Positions 8,112 through 16,891 of a stretch of DNA of 60,586 bases are shown piece by piece. Each line of letters starts with the position of its first letter. Positions within the stretch are counted from its first letter, which is position 1. The stretch spans positions 1-60,586 of the forward strand of contig NZ_JAEMUX010000053.1 in assembly GCF_016598475.1 (NCBI RefSeq). The letters are read 5' to 3'. Position numbers and translations under genes: made by a program. The notes under the pieces are model-generated. The model was given only the letters and a program-made list of their open reading frames with translations. It ran no database searches and was not told the DNA's origin. Source of the stretch: Streptomyces adelaidensis. Lineage in GTDB: Bacteria; Actinomycetota; Actinomycetes; Streptomycetales; Streptomycetaceae.

Positions 8112-9010
8112 GCGATTCCCCTCGCGGACCGGGCGGCGAATTCCACGCTTCTGCACGGTCGCCAGTTTCTCAACTGTCATCCCATGTCGCATGCTGACGG
8201 TCCAAATGATGTACACCGCCCCGCCGCCCGCCGGGTCCCTGAGCCCCCGGACCCCGCGACCCCGAACCTCCCCCGCTCACCCCGCTCACCCCGCCGAGTC
8301 GGCTGACGACCTCGGCGAGCCTCCGGGGCCGAGGCCGGACCGTTCCAGTCGGGCCGGCTTCACGGTTACCGGGCGGTTTAGTCAATTCTCCAAAAGTGAC
8401 TCCTCGGTAGAGTTTCGTTCATTGAGTCCATTCGGGAAACATCCTTGACGCCCACGCCCGCCGACTGGATGATCATCCCTGACCAAAACTGTGAAACCTC
8501 AAAGAAGCCACATGGGACTTGACCAGCCCCACACAACTTCTTCACTTTCGGTGTGCATTTGTTCGCGAGATGTGCTGAGCCGCATTGCCTCGCACCCCCC
8601 ACTCCTCCCCATAACTGAAGCACCTCCAAAGACCCCCCACCCTCTTTGGGAGCCGCTCATTCATCCCGTTCCCCCCCCCAAACCCCCACGTAACGCCTTC
8701 ACGTAATCATTCCCCTTTCCCGTAACCCCTTTCGTGGCGCCTTCTGTCATCATTTGCGAAGCGCGAAAGGGGTGCTTCGGCATGCCAGAAAGAGAATCCC
8801 CTCTGCGCTCCATAAAGTCGCCAAAGGAATCCTCTTTAAGTCTTGACTTCACATCCGGACAGACCCATATTGATCCCGCCGGACGACGCGTTCACCGAAC
8901 GAGTCGCCCGCCACTCGGGCCCATCACGGGCCCTGAACACTCCATTGAATGACCACCCCCTGAATTCGACCTCGACCGAGGTCCGTTTGTGTGGAGACCA
9001 AGGAGAAAAA
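8112..9010. other. Gene-poor, AT-richer intergenic region
   Basis: This 0.9-kb stretch separates divergent genes. Bases 8380-8850 are clearly lower in GC and show runs such as CCCCCCCCAAACCCCC. No frame carries a convincing protein. It holds a possible promoter at 8843-8871 and otherwise nothing I can name; composition suggests regulatory or acquired DNA. Confidence 0.5.
8843..8871 (+). promoter_or_regulatory. Possible housekeeping promoter for the first small secreted protein
   Basis: TTGACT (8843-8848) and CATATT (8866-8871) are separated by 17 bases, close to the SigA/HrdB consensus and about 140 bases before the GTG start at 9011. Proposed from pattern only. Confidence 0.35.
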
Positions 9011-9451
9011 GTGGCGATCGCACTCCCCTTCAAGCGCAAGGCGGTTCTGGCCGCTCTCGTGATCACGGCCGCGGCGGCCACGACGGTCACGCTGCCCGGA
9101 ACCGCCGAGGCCCAGTCCGGCTCCCGTATCTGCGGGAACTACTGGGAGGCCAGGGCCAACGGAAAGACGGTCGGCATCATGGCCAAGGTCCTGGAAGTAC
9201 CCAAGGTGGACTTCGGCATCTGCCTGCGCGTCATCGACAAGACGAACAGCATCAACGGCCGTAGCCTGCCCGGCTACAACGGCACGGTGACGTGGAACCC
9301 GCGCCAGCCCATCCGGTCCTGGACCTGTGAGGACGCCGGCGACCTGTTCAACGACAAGTACGGGAACGACCCCTGCCTCAACATGAACCGGGTGGACCTC
9401 ATCGGCCAGGTGGCCAACCGCACGCCCGTCGAGTGGTCGCAGGTGTACTGA
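9011..9451 (+). CDS. Small secreted 4-Cys protein, paralogue A
   Basis: The 146-residue precursor starts at GTG 9011, preceded by AAGGAG. It has a basic start (FKRK), a hydrophobic core and a signal-peptidase site near TAEAQS. The mature part begins QSGSRICGNYW and has four Cys (RICG, GICL, WTCED, DPCLN), consistent with two disulfides. It is clearly paralogous to the protein at 10422-10868: same mature N-terminus, same Cys order, shared DKYGNDPCL / AKYGDDVCL region. I recognise no known domain. Located next to cell-wall and glycan genes; function unknown. Confidence 0.8.
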   Translation: MAIALPFKRKAVLAALVITAAAATTVTLPGTAEAQSGSRICGNYWEARANGKTVGIMAKVLEVPKVDFGICLRVIDKTNSINGRSLPGYNGTVTWNPRQPIRSWTCEDAGDLFNDKYGNDPCLNMNRVDLIGQVANRTPVEWSQVY

Positions 9452-9711
9452 AAACACCCGGAAACCGTCTGTGGCATTGCGCTCCGATGTGGTGCCCTCG
9501 TCCACGCCGGACCCCGCCGCCGGTGAGCGGATCGAGGACGGACACCACGGGCTGAGCCGTCGACGGCGGGACCACCACAGGTGGCATCGATTCACCCTCG
9601 GAACCGGTCCAGGCGCATTCCCGAAAGGGAACCGTTCCCATTCCCCGCGAATGACTTCAACACCCCTTCACCCACCCCCGGCCAAAATTCCCCCCAGGAA
9701 GGGATACGAAA

Positions 9712-10356
9712 ATGGTCACAAAAATCTGGTGGAATCGCGCACTGATGTCCTCTGCCCTACTCCTCGCATCACTGATGAGTACGGTCGGCACAGCGGAGGC
9801 CGCGACGCAGTGCTTCTCCCAAAGCTATTCGGACGGCGCGAAGATCGTTCCCGGTACGGGCGGCGGCAATGTGACGCGCTCAATCGCCCGACAGAAGGCG
9901 GCGTCGGACTGGTACGACGTGGTGTGGAGGGGCGACCTCTTCCTGTGCCCCGGCGGCACCACCTGCAGCTACGCGTGGCAGAAGTCGAAGACCTCGACCG
10001 CCAGCTGGAATCTCGGCGGAAGCACCGACGCAGGCAACGCCAGCTCGCCCAACAAGAAGTGGTACAACATCGTGCTCACACTGGTCGGCGGCTACAACAG
10101 CACCACGGAGGTCAACACCACCTTCACCTTCACCGTCAACATGAAGGGCGGAGAGAAGGCAGCGCCCGTCAACGTGGCGGTCCGCCGCTGGACCGAGGGC
10201 GACTTCGTCGGCGGTTGGGTCAGGTCGAACCGAGGCTGCAAGGGCGGAACGTCGTACGACTGGGACGGGAACGTCAGGTTCGGCAAATGGAACAGGAACG
10301 TATTCCAGCGCTGGATGGCCACGTACGAGATCAACGGCCAGGTCCGGCCCCGCTGA
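9712..10356 (+). CDS. Secreted protein of unknown function
   Basis: The 214-residue precursor has a signal peptide (WWNRALMSSALLLASLMSTVGTAEAA) and a strong AGGAAGG ribosome site. The mature region has four Cys (TQCFSQ, LFLCPG, TTCSY, RGCKGG), many aromatic residues and alternating Thr/Val stretches (EVNTTFTFTVNM), suggesting a beta-rich fold. It sits between the two paralogous 4-Cys secreted proteins, in the same orientation, with 260 and 65 base gaps. No family recognised. Confidence 0.8.
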   Translation: MVTKIWWNRALMSSALLLASLMSTVGTAEAATQCFSQSYSDGAKIVPGTGGGNVTRSIARQKAASDWYDVVWRGDLFLCPGGTTCSYAWQKSKTSTASWNLGGSTDAGNASSPNKKWYNIVLTLVGGYNSTTEVNTTFTFTVNMKGGEKAAPVNVAVRRWTEGDFVGGWVRSNRGCKGGTSYDWDGNVRFGKWNRNVFQRWMATYEINGQVRPR

Positions 10357-10421
10357 ACATCCACGCACTGACCGGTGCCGTGCCCGCGCGCACCGGTGAG
10401 GCCGACCAAGCTCAGGGAGCG

Positions 10422-10868
10422 ATGATGAAGGTTCAGCGTGTGAAGCGACGCACGGCGACTCTGGCGGCCGCCGGCATGGCGGCCGGGGCACTGTTCGCGA
10501 TGGCGGTCCCCGGCACGGCCGAGGCCCAGTCGGGTTCCCGTATCTGCGGGAACTACTGGAAGGGCTACTACAACAACGGCCAGGAAGAAGTCACCTGGTC
10601 CCGGGTGATCGAGGTTCCCAAGACCGATGACAGCGCCTGTGCGCGTGCCATCGACCGGACCGACAAGGTCGGGAACCCGCCGAGCGAGATCACGAAGCTC
10701 GGCGTGACGTGGGGCGATCGGCAGCGGCTGTCGAAAAAGACCTGCGAGTGGTACTCCCAGGACCTCCTGAACGCCAAGTACGGCGACGACGTCTGCCTGA
10801 CCATGCAGCGGGCGGACAACGTGTTCCAGGTCAACGGCCGCACGATCAGTCAGTACTGGCTGAAGTAG
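10422..10868 (+). CDS. Small secreted 4-Cys protein, paralogue B
   Basis: The 148-residue precursor has a signal peptide (VKRRTATLAAAGMAAGALFAMAVPGTAEA). The mature protein starts QSGSRICGNYW, identical to the first 11 mature residues of the 9011-9451 product, and keeps four Cys (RICG, SACA, KTCEW, DVCLT). Two consecutive ATG codons (10422, 10425) are available; GGGAG at 10415-10419 gives better spacing to the second. A strong hairpin follows. Function unknown; likely arose by local duplication. Confidence 0.8.
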   Translation: MMKVQRVKRRTATLAAAGMAAGALFAMAVPGTAEAQSGSRICGNYWKGYYNNGQEEVTWSRVIEVPKTDDSACARAIDRTDKVGNPPSEITKLGVTWGDRQRLSKKTCEWYSQDLLNAKYGDDVCLTMQRADNVFQVNGRTISQYWLK

Positions 10869-10878
10869 CCGTTCCGGC

Positions 10879-10907
10879 GGGGGTGCTCCCCGGTCAGGAG
10901 CACCCCC
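10879..10907 (+). terminator. Hairpin terminator after the secreted-protein cluster
   Basis: GGGGGTGCTCC and GGAGCACCCCC form perfect 11-bp arms around a 7-base loop, 11 bases after the stop at 10868. Confidence 0.8.
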
Positions 10908-10932
10908 ACCCCTCCGCTAGACTTTTCCTCGC

Positions 10933-11006
10933 GCGCCGCTAGCTCAGTTGGTTAGAGCAGCTGACTCTTAATCAGCGGGTCCGGGGTTCGAGTCCCTGGC
11001 GGCGCA
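10933..11006 (+). tRNA. tRNA-Lys (anticodon CTT), copy 2
   Basis: Identical over all 74 bases to the copy at 95-168. Here the discriminator A is followed by CCA in the DNA, which may be chance because copy 1 has CAG after the A. A strong terminator follows. Confidence 0.97.
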
Positions 11007-11010
11007 CCAC

Positions 11011-11052
11011 CGGAGAGGCCCTCGCGAGACCGACATCGCGAGGGCCTCTCCG
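11011..11052 (+). terminator. Strong 17-bp hairpin terminator after tRNA-Lys
   Basis: The arms CGGAGAGGCCCTCGCGA (11011-11027) and TCGCGAGGGCCTCTCCG (11036-11052) are perfect complements with an 8-base loop, 4 bases after the tRNA. Confidence 0.85.
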
Positions 11053-11570
11053 TGTGCGCGTGCACATGGGCGCGTACATGCGCATGTCACCCGCCGCGCG
11101 TGAGCATGCGCATGTCACCTGCCCGCCACACCCGCCACGCCCATCGCGCCCGCCCCGCCGCCCCCTCGCCGCACCCTCACTCCCCTCTCGCTCCCCACAG
11201 ATCCTCCACCGATGCCCCAATAACCGCGTATGACCGGTAAACACCTCGTTTCGCATCTTGCGATCAAGAGGAGCGGCGTAGAACCCTGGGCCGTAAGAGA
11301 CTGCGGATACATGGCAGTTGGGGGGCTGTGGGCGGTTTGCGCCCGGGGATGGGGATCGTCGGCCCCCGTTCGACGCACGCGACGCACACGCGCTTTCGAA
11401 CAGATGCCGAGGGGGGCATCAATGCAACCGGATGGCCGTCGCCCCATGTCTCCATGGTGTAGATCACATGGTGACGATGGCCCATTGATGCGCCCGTAAC
11501 GGTCGAGGGGGACCGAAGCGGGCGGAAGACCGACTAACACACACGAACATGTGTGCGGGGGGAATGACTC
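11053..11570 (+). promoter_or_regulatory. Long upstream region of cslA-glxA
   Basis: This 518-base gap carries no convincing gene. Near its end CACAC and GTGTG arms (around 11540-11556) flank an 8-base loop just before the GGGGGGA ribosome site of cslA. The length suggests a regulated promoter region or long leader, but I cannot place a promoter with confidence. Confidence 0.4.
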
Positions 11571-13568
11571 ATGACGTCGACGCCGACGGGCGCCCGGCAT
11601 AACCACGACCCGTCCGAAACGACCCAGCTCAAGGTGCCGTCGCACCGCACCGGAGCCTTTCGGAAGCTCCGCAAGACACTTCCCAGATACGACTACGAGC
11701 ACTACAGCCGGCTCGCCGGACCACTCACCCAGCCCGATCCGACCAAGCCCTACACGGTGCAGTACCGGTCCCTGATCTCCCAGGAACCGCACCGTCTGAG
11801 GGTCGCCCTGATGCTGGCCGCGGCGCCCCTGCTCTCCCTGGTCCTGCTGGGCTGGCTGCTGCAGGAGGAGCACTGGACCAAGCGGGACTACGTCGAGTAC
11901 GACTTCCTGCCGACCCTCGACCTCGTGATGCTGATCTCGATCGGCCTGATCGAGTTCTTCCGCTGCATGAACGTCCTGTCGAACGCGCACGCCACCCTGG
12001 TCGCCCGCGACCCGGTCCCGGTGGTGCCCGAGACCGGCACCAGAGTCGCCTTCCTCACCTCTTTCGTGCCCGGCAAGGAGCCGCTGGAGATGGTGACGAA
12101 GACCCTTCAGGCCGCGGTCAAGCTCCGTCACCGCGGGCTTCTGCACGTCTGGCTCCTCGACGAGGGCGACGACGCGGATGTGAAGGCGGTCTGCGCGCGC
12201 CTGGGCGTGCACCACTTCTCCCGCAAGGGCATCGAGAAGTGGAACCAGCCCAAGGGCCCGCACCGCGCCAAGACCAAGCACGGCAACTACAACGCCTGGC
12301 TGGACGCGCACGGCGACAACTACGACTTCTTCGCCTCGGTCGACACCGACCACGTACCGCTGCCCAACTACCTGGAGCGGATGCTCGGTTTCTTCCGCGA
12401 CCCGAACATCGGCTTCGTCATCGGCCCGCAGGTGTACGGCAACTACGACAACGTCGTCACCAAGGCGGCCGAGTCCCAGCAGTTCCTGTTCCACGCGCTG
12501 ATCCAGCGCGCCGGCAACAAGTACGGCTCCCCCATGTTCGTCGGCACCTCCAACGCCGTACGGATCAGGGCGCTCAAGCAGATCGGCGGGCTGTACGACT
12601 CGATCACCGAGGACATGGCCACCGGCTTCGAGATCCACCGCCACAAGAACCCGGCGACGGGAAAGCGGTGGCGCTCGGTGTACACCCCGGACGTACTCGC
12701 GGTGGGCGAGGGACCCAGCGCCTGGACGGACTTCTTCACCCAGCAGATGCGCTGGTCGCGCGGCACGTACGAGACGATCCTGAAGCAGTACTGGAAGGGC
12801 TGGTACTCACTGCCGCCGAGCAAGCTTTTCAACTACACGATGATGATCATCTTCTACCCGATGTCCGCCCTCAACTGGATCCTCGCGGCGATGAGTTGCG
12901 CGCTGTTCCTGGGTCTGGGCGCCTCGGGTGTGAACATCGACCCGACCGTGTGGCTGATGCTCTACGGCAACGCCTCGGCGCTCCAGATAGGCCTGTACGT
13001 CTGGAACCGCCGGCACAACGTCTCCCCGCACGAGCCGGAGGGTTCCGGCGGTGTGGCCGGCATGGTGATGTCCGCGCTGTCCGCGCCGCTCTACGCGAAG
13101 GCCCTGGTCGACTCGGCGCTGCGCCGCAAGAGCAAGTTCGTGGTCACGCCCAAGGGCGACTCGGCGAGCCCGGACAGGTGGTTCGGCACCTTCCGGTACC
13201 ACTGGTACTTCATCGGCATCTTCGGTGCCTCGATCACCGCCGGTTTCGTCCTCGGCAACGCGCACCCCGCGATGATCATCTGGGCCACGTTCGCCATGAC
13301 GATCACCGCCCTTCCCATCTTCGCCTGGCGCTACATGCTGCGGCAGGACAGGAAGAAGGCCGCCGCCGCGGCCGAACTGCGAGGGTCCATGGTGGCGCCG
13401 CCCGAGGCGGCACCCGCGCCGTTCGCGCCGCCACCCACACCGCACGCCCCACACGCACCCCACTCTCCCCAGCACAAGCCGAGCTGGGCGGCGTCCGGGT
13501 CGGGCAGCGGGGGTAGCGACCAGACCGTGCAGATCGCCCTGGGCGGACTTGGGGGACGTAAGGAATGA
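11571..13568 (+). CDS. cslA: Cellulose synthase-like GT2 glycan synthase CslA
   Basis: The 665-residue processive GT2 family membrane enzyme has N-terminal TM helices (about 78-98 and 114-135), then a cytosolic glycosyltransferase domain with D197 (DEGDD), D258/D260 (DTDH), the catalytic-base region E347-D348 (TED) and Q391-W395 (QQMRW). Several C-terminal TM helices and a Pro/His-rich tail (APPPTPHAPHAPHSPQHK) follow. It polymerises beta-linked glycan at hyphal tips. Start ATG 11571 has GGGGGGA upstream. It overlaps glxA by 4 bases (ATGA). Linkage to glxA, a GH6 gene and the LPMO is the known Streptomyces csl arrangement. No PilZ domain is visible. Confidence 0.95.
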   Translation: MTSTPTGARHNHDPSETTQLKVPSHRTGAFRKLRKTLPRYDYEHYSRLAGPLTQPDPTKPYTVQYRSLISQEPHRLRVALMLAAAPLLSLVLLGWLLQEEHWTKRDYVEYDFLPTLDLVMLISIGLIEFFRCMNVLSNAHATLVARDPVPVVPETGTRVAFLTSFVPGKEPLEMVTKTLQAAVKLRHRGLLHVWLLDEGDDADVKAVCARLGVHHFSRKGIEKWNQPKGPHRAKTKHGNYNAWLDAHGDNYDFFASVDTDHVPLPNYLERMLGFFRDPNIGFVIGPQVYGNYDNVVTKAAESQQFLFHALIQRAGNKYGSPMFVGTSNAVRIRALKQIGGLYDSITEDMATGFEIHRHKNPATGKRWRSVYTPDVLAVGEGPSAWTDFFTQQMRWSRGTYETILKQYWKGWYSLPPSKLFNYTMMIIFYPMSALNWILAAMSCALFLGLGASGVNIDPTVWLMLYGNASALQIGLYVWNRRHNVSPHEPEGSGGVAGMVMSALSAPLYAKALVDSALRRKSKFVVTPKGDSASPDRWFGTFRYHWYFIGIFGASITAGFVLGNAHPAMIIWATFAMTITALPIFAWRYMLRQDRKKAAAAAELRGSMVAPPEAAPAPFAPPPTPHAPHAPHSPQHKPSWAASGSGSGGSDQTVQIALGGLGGRKE

Positions 13569-15502
13569 AGGACCGTGCAGGCCGCCGCCGTGCCCGTCGC
13601 CTCGCGATCGGCGCGGCGGTGGTCCTCGCGCTCGCCGGGATGAACGGGCCGTGGGTGTACCGCTTCAGTACCGAGAAGTACCACGACTACAAGATCAACA
13701 GACCCGAGTACAAGGCCGACAACGGGCATTGGCAGATCGTGGAGTTCCCGGAGAAATACCGGCAGAACACGATCCACGCCGCGCTCCTGCACACCGGCAA
13801 GGTCCTGTTGATCGCGGGCTCCGGCAACGACGCCGACAACTTCGACGCGAAGAAGTTCGACACCCGCATCTGGGACCCCGTCGAGCAGACGATCAAACGC
13901 GTGCCGACCCCGGCCGACCTGTTCTGCACGGGGCACACCCAGCTGTCCAACGGCAATCTGCTGATCGCGGGCGGCACCAAGCGCTACGAGAAGCTGAAGG
14001 GGGACGTCACCAAGGCCGGCGGCCTGATGATCATCCACAACGAGAACCCCGACAAGGGGATGGAGCTGAAGGCGGGGACCAAGTTCGTCGGCAAGGCGAA
14101 CGGCAGGACGTTCGTCCTGAAGGACACGGTCACCATCAAGAAGGCCACGAAGACCTTCGACCCGGACACCGGGAAGTTCACCGGCAACAAGCCGGGCATC
14201 GCACGCGCCTATGTCGAGGCCGAGCGGCGCGGCAAGAGGTACGAGACGGGCACCGAGGACAACTACCGCATCGCCGGGCTGACGGGCACCGACGCCCGCA
14301 ACACCTACGGCATCGCGCAGAAGCTCGCCCTCGACAAGAAGGACTTCCAAGGCATCAAGGACGCCTACGAGTTCGACCCGGTCGCCGAGAAGTACATCAA
14401 GGTCGACCCGATGAACGAGGCGCGCTGGTACCCGACGCTCACGACGTTGTCGGACGGCACGGTCCTGTCGTTGTCCGGCCTCGACGAGATCGGCCAGCTG
14501 GTGCCGGGCAAGAACGAGGTCTACGACCCCGGGACCAAGGCGTGGACGTACACCAAGGGCGTCCAGCAGTTCCCGACGTACCCGGCGATCTCCCTGATGC
14601 AGAACGGCAAGCTGTTCTACTCGGGCGCGAACGCCGGGTACGGCCCCGACGACATCGGCCGCGACCCCGGCATCTGGGACCTGAAGACCAACAAGTTCGC
14701 CAAGCTCCCCGGTATGAGCGACGGCAAGCTCCTCGAAACCGCCGGCACGGTGCTGTTGCCTCCGGCGCAGGACGAGAAGTACATGGTCATCGGCGGCGGC
14801 GGGGTCGGTGAGTCGGAGCGGTCCAGCAAGAAGACCCGGGTCATCGATCTGCTGGCCGACGAGCCGCGGTTCATGGACGGGCCCTCGATGGAGAAGGGCA
14901 CGCGCTATCCGCAGGCCTCGATCCTGCCCGACGACACCGTCCTCATCTCCGGCGGCTCGCAGGACTACCGGGGGCGCGGCGACTCCAACATCCTCCAGGC
15001 CCGGATCTACGACGCGAAGACCGGGCAGCTGCGGCGGGTCGCCGATCCGCTGGTCGGCCGCAACTACCACTCGGGGTCGATCCTGCTGCCGGACGGGCGG
15101 GTCGTCTTCTTCGGGTCGGACTCGCTGTACTCCGACAAGGCCAACACCAAGCCGGGGGAGTTCGAGCAGCGCATCGAGATCTATACGCCGCCGTATCTGT
15201 ACGGGGACGCGCAGCCGTCGCTGTCGGGCGGGCCCAAGACGGTCGCGCGCGGCGGGACGGCGACGTTCGGTACGCGGCACGGCTCGTCGATCAAGTCGGC
15301 GCGGCTGATTCGGCCGAGTGCGTCCACGCATGTGACGGATGTGGACCAGAAGTCCATCGAGGTGGACTTCAAGACGTCCGGCGACAAGATCACGGTGACC
15401 GTGCCGAAGAACCGGAATCTGGTGCAGTCGGGGTGGTACATGCTGTTCGTCACGGATGACGCGGGGACGCCGAGCAAGGCGCGGTGGGTGAAGGTGCCGT
15501 AG
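13565..15502 (+). CDS. glxA: Copper radical oxidase GlxA (galactose oxidase-like)
   Basis: The 645-residue protein has a short cytosolic start and one N-terminal hydrophobic anchor or signal (about 13-27), then a Kelch-type beta-propeller and a C-terminal Ig-like DUF1929 domain. Visible active-site candidates are C121 (LFCTGH; Cys of the Tyr-Cys cofactor), W288 (RWYPTL), the Y501-H502 pair (NYHSGS) and H589 (STHVTD). The family uses mononuclear copper plus a Tyr-Cys radical to oxidise alcohols to aldehydes with H2O2 release. In Streptomyces it is required with CslA for tip glycan deposition. It is translationally coupled to cslA. Confidence 0.94.
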   Translation: MKDRAGRRRARRLAIGAAVVLALAGMNGPWVYRFSTEKYHDYKINRPEYKADNGHWQIVEFPEKYRQNTIHAALLHTGKVLLIAGSGNDADNFDAKKFDTRIWDPVEQTIKRVPTPADLFCTGHTQLSNGNLLIAGGTKRYEKLKGDVTKAGGLMIIHNENPDKGMELKAGTKFVGKANGRTFVLKDTVTIKKATKTFDPDTGKFTGNKPGIARAYVEAERRGKRYETGTEDNYRIAGLTGTDARNTYGIAQKLALDKKDFQGIKDAYEFDPVAEKYIKVDPMNEARWYPTLTTLSDGTVLSLSGLDEIGQLVPGKNEVYDPGTKAWTYTKGVQQFPTYPAISLMQNGKLFYSGANAGYGPDDIGRDPGIWDLKTNKFAKLPGMSDGKLLETAGTVLLPPAQDEKYMVIGGGGVGESERSSKKTRVIDLLADEPRFMDGPSMEKGTRYPQASILPDDTVLISGGSQDYRGRGDSNILQARIYDAKTGQLRRVADPLVGRNYHSGSILLPDGRVVFFGSDSLYSDKANTKPGEFEQRIEIYTPPYLYGDAQPSLSGGPKTVARGGTATFGTRHGSSIKSARLIRPSASTHVTDVDQKSIEVDFKTSGDKITVTVPKNRNLVQSGWYMLFVTDDAGTPSKARWVKVP

Positions 15503-15549
15503 CGGCGGCGCGACGGGTCGTGGTCGGGTGCGGGTGCGGGTGCGTGGGG

Positions 15550-15633
15550 GCTGGTCGCGCAGTTCCCCGCGCCCCTTGAGAGCATGGGGCGCGCCCGGGA
15601 GCTTTCAGGGGCGCGGGGAACTGCGCGACCAGC
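15550..15633. repeat. Dispersed Streptomyces hairpin repeat between convergent glxA and cslZ
   Basis: The outer arms (GCTGGTCGCGCAGTTCCCCG onwards, and its inverse ending GCGCGACCAGC) pair over about 28 bases around a central loop. One arm recurs at 20653-20690 and in a degenerate form at 23749-23776. It lies between convergent genes and probably acts as a bidirectional terminator or mobile palindromic repeat. Confidence 0.75.
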
Positions 15634-15697
15634 CACGAACCCACCCGCGGCCGCCCGACAAACCCCACGCGCCCCACCCCCCTACGCGCTCAACCGC

Positions 15698-16729
15698 TCA
15701 GCCAGACGCCTTCGCCAGCTTCAACGCGTACTCCGGCCACCACTCCCCCGCCTTCGGCCCCCCCTTGCACTCGCCGTCGGACTCACCGGGTCGCTTGACC
15801 CAGAGATACGCGTCGACCAGCGGATCCGCCGTCTTCGTCGTCGGGGTCTCCCCCAACGCCCGCCCCGGCGGATTGCACCACAGCTCGTCCTTGTCGCCCT
15901 CGGTCCAGGGCCCGTTGCCATTACGGCTGGTGTCGATCACGAACGGCTTGTCCCCCACCTTCGCGGAGAGCCGCTTGCCGTACTCGACGGAGTCCGCCGT
16001 GGTGTAGAAGTTCGAGACGTTGACGGCGAAGCCGTCGGCCTGCTCGACGCCGGCCCACTTGAGCGGGTCGTAGATCTGGTCGGGGTCGCCCCAGCCGGCG
16101 TTGCCCGCGTCGAGGTACACCTTGGTGTTCTTCAGCGCGCCGAGCTTCTCGATCGCGCCCTTGAGCAGGTCGTACCGCTCCTCGTGGAACTCGCCCGGTG
16201 TGCAGCCGTCCACCACGTGGAGCACCGCGTCGGGCTCCAGGACGACCGTGGCCGGACGGTCCCCGATGCCCTTGGCCACGCCGTCGATCCACGCCCGGTA
16301 CGCGTCGCCGTCGGCCGCGCCGCCGCCGGAGTACTGGCCGCAGTCGCGGTGCGGGATGTTGTAGAGGACGAGGATGGCGTCCCGGTCGGCCTTCTCGGCG
16401 GCCTGGGTGAAGCCCTTGGCCTCCTGCTCCGGGTTCTCCGGGCCGATCCACTCGCCGGTGGGCTGCTCGGCGATCCTGCGGATCAGCTTGGCGTCCTCGT
16501 CCTTGCCGGCCTTCTCGTAGGCGGCGACCTGGGCCGCCGCGTTCCCCTTCGGATTGACCCAGAACGGGTCCGTGCCGCTTGGCTGTTGGGTGATGTCGGA
16601 ACCGGTGGCCCGGTCGTCCTTCCCGTCGCCGCCGTCTCCCCCCTCTCCCCCGAAACAGCCGGCGAGTAACAACGTCACCCCCGCCACCGCCACGGACGCC
16701 CGAACCCCGGCCCCCTTGCTGCCGTACAT
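15698..16729 (-). CDS. cslZ: GH6 endoglucanase lipoprotein (CslZ-like)
   Basis: The 343-residue protein starts at ATG 16729 (MYGSKGAG) with GGGGGAG upstream. It has a lipoprotein signal with lipobox LLAGC (C25), a Gly/Asp-rich spacer, then a GH6 domain. Family landmarks are WVNP, the acid region HRDCGQYSGGG, VVLEPDAVLHVVD with conserved Asp, VYLDAGNAGWG, NVSNFYTT and RNGNGPW...WCNPPGRALG. GH6 enzymes hydrolyse beta-1,4-glucan with inversion. Facing cslA-glxA convergently, it is the expected glycan-trimming partner (name by synteny recall). A membrane-tethered form fits release of glycan at the wall. Confidence 0.9.
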   Translation of the reverse strand: MYGSKGAGVRASVAVAGVTLLLAGCFGGEGGDGGDGKDDRATGSDITQQPSGTDPFWVNPKGNAAAQVAAYEKAGKDEDAKLIRRIAEQPTGEWIGPENPEQEAKGFTQAAEKADRDAILVLYNIPHRDCGQYSGGGAADGDAYRAWIDGVAKGIGDRPATVVLEPDAVLHVVDGCTPGEFHEERYDLLKGAIEKLGALKNTKVYLDAGNAGWGDPDQIYDPLKWAGVEQADGFAVNVSNFYTTADSVEYGKRLSAKVGDKPFVIDTSRNGNGPWTEGDKDELWCNPPGRALGETPTTKTADPLVDAYLWVKRPGESDGECKGGPKAGEWWPEYALKLAKASG

Positions 16730-16891
16730 CCAACTCCCCCTTGGGTGCACCGTGTCGTAAGTGTCAATCCTGGCATAAGTCACGCCTTGCCCACGAGGTC
16801 GTCGCCGCCTTGTCCGAGAACCTGTTACCTGCCGACCACGCCGACCACGCCGGGTACGCGTCGCGGGGGTGCGGCGGCCGGTCGAGGTCGT

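Noticed and set aside
6690..8306. Long plus-strand frame opposite the peptidoglycan-binding gene
   Set aside because: Arg/Gly-rich shadow of a GC-rich gene; the minus-strand protein has clear domains.
8378..8852. Two small minus-strand frames in the AT-rich gap
   Set aside because: No ribosome site or recognisable feature; composition looks non-coding.
95..11006. Prophage or ICE between the two tRNA-Lys genes
   Set aside because: The content is ordinary chromosomal and csl-linked genes without phage or conjugation functions.
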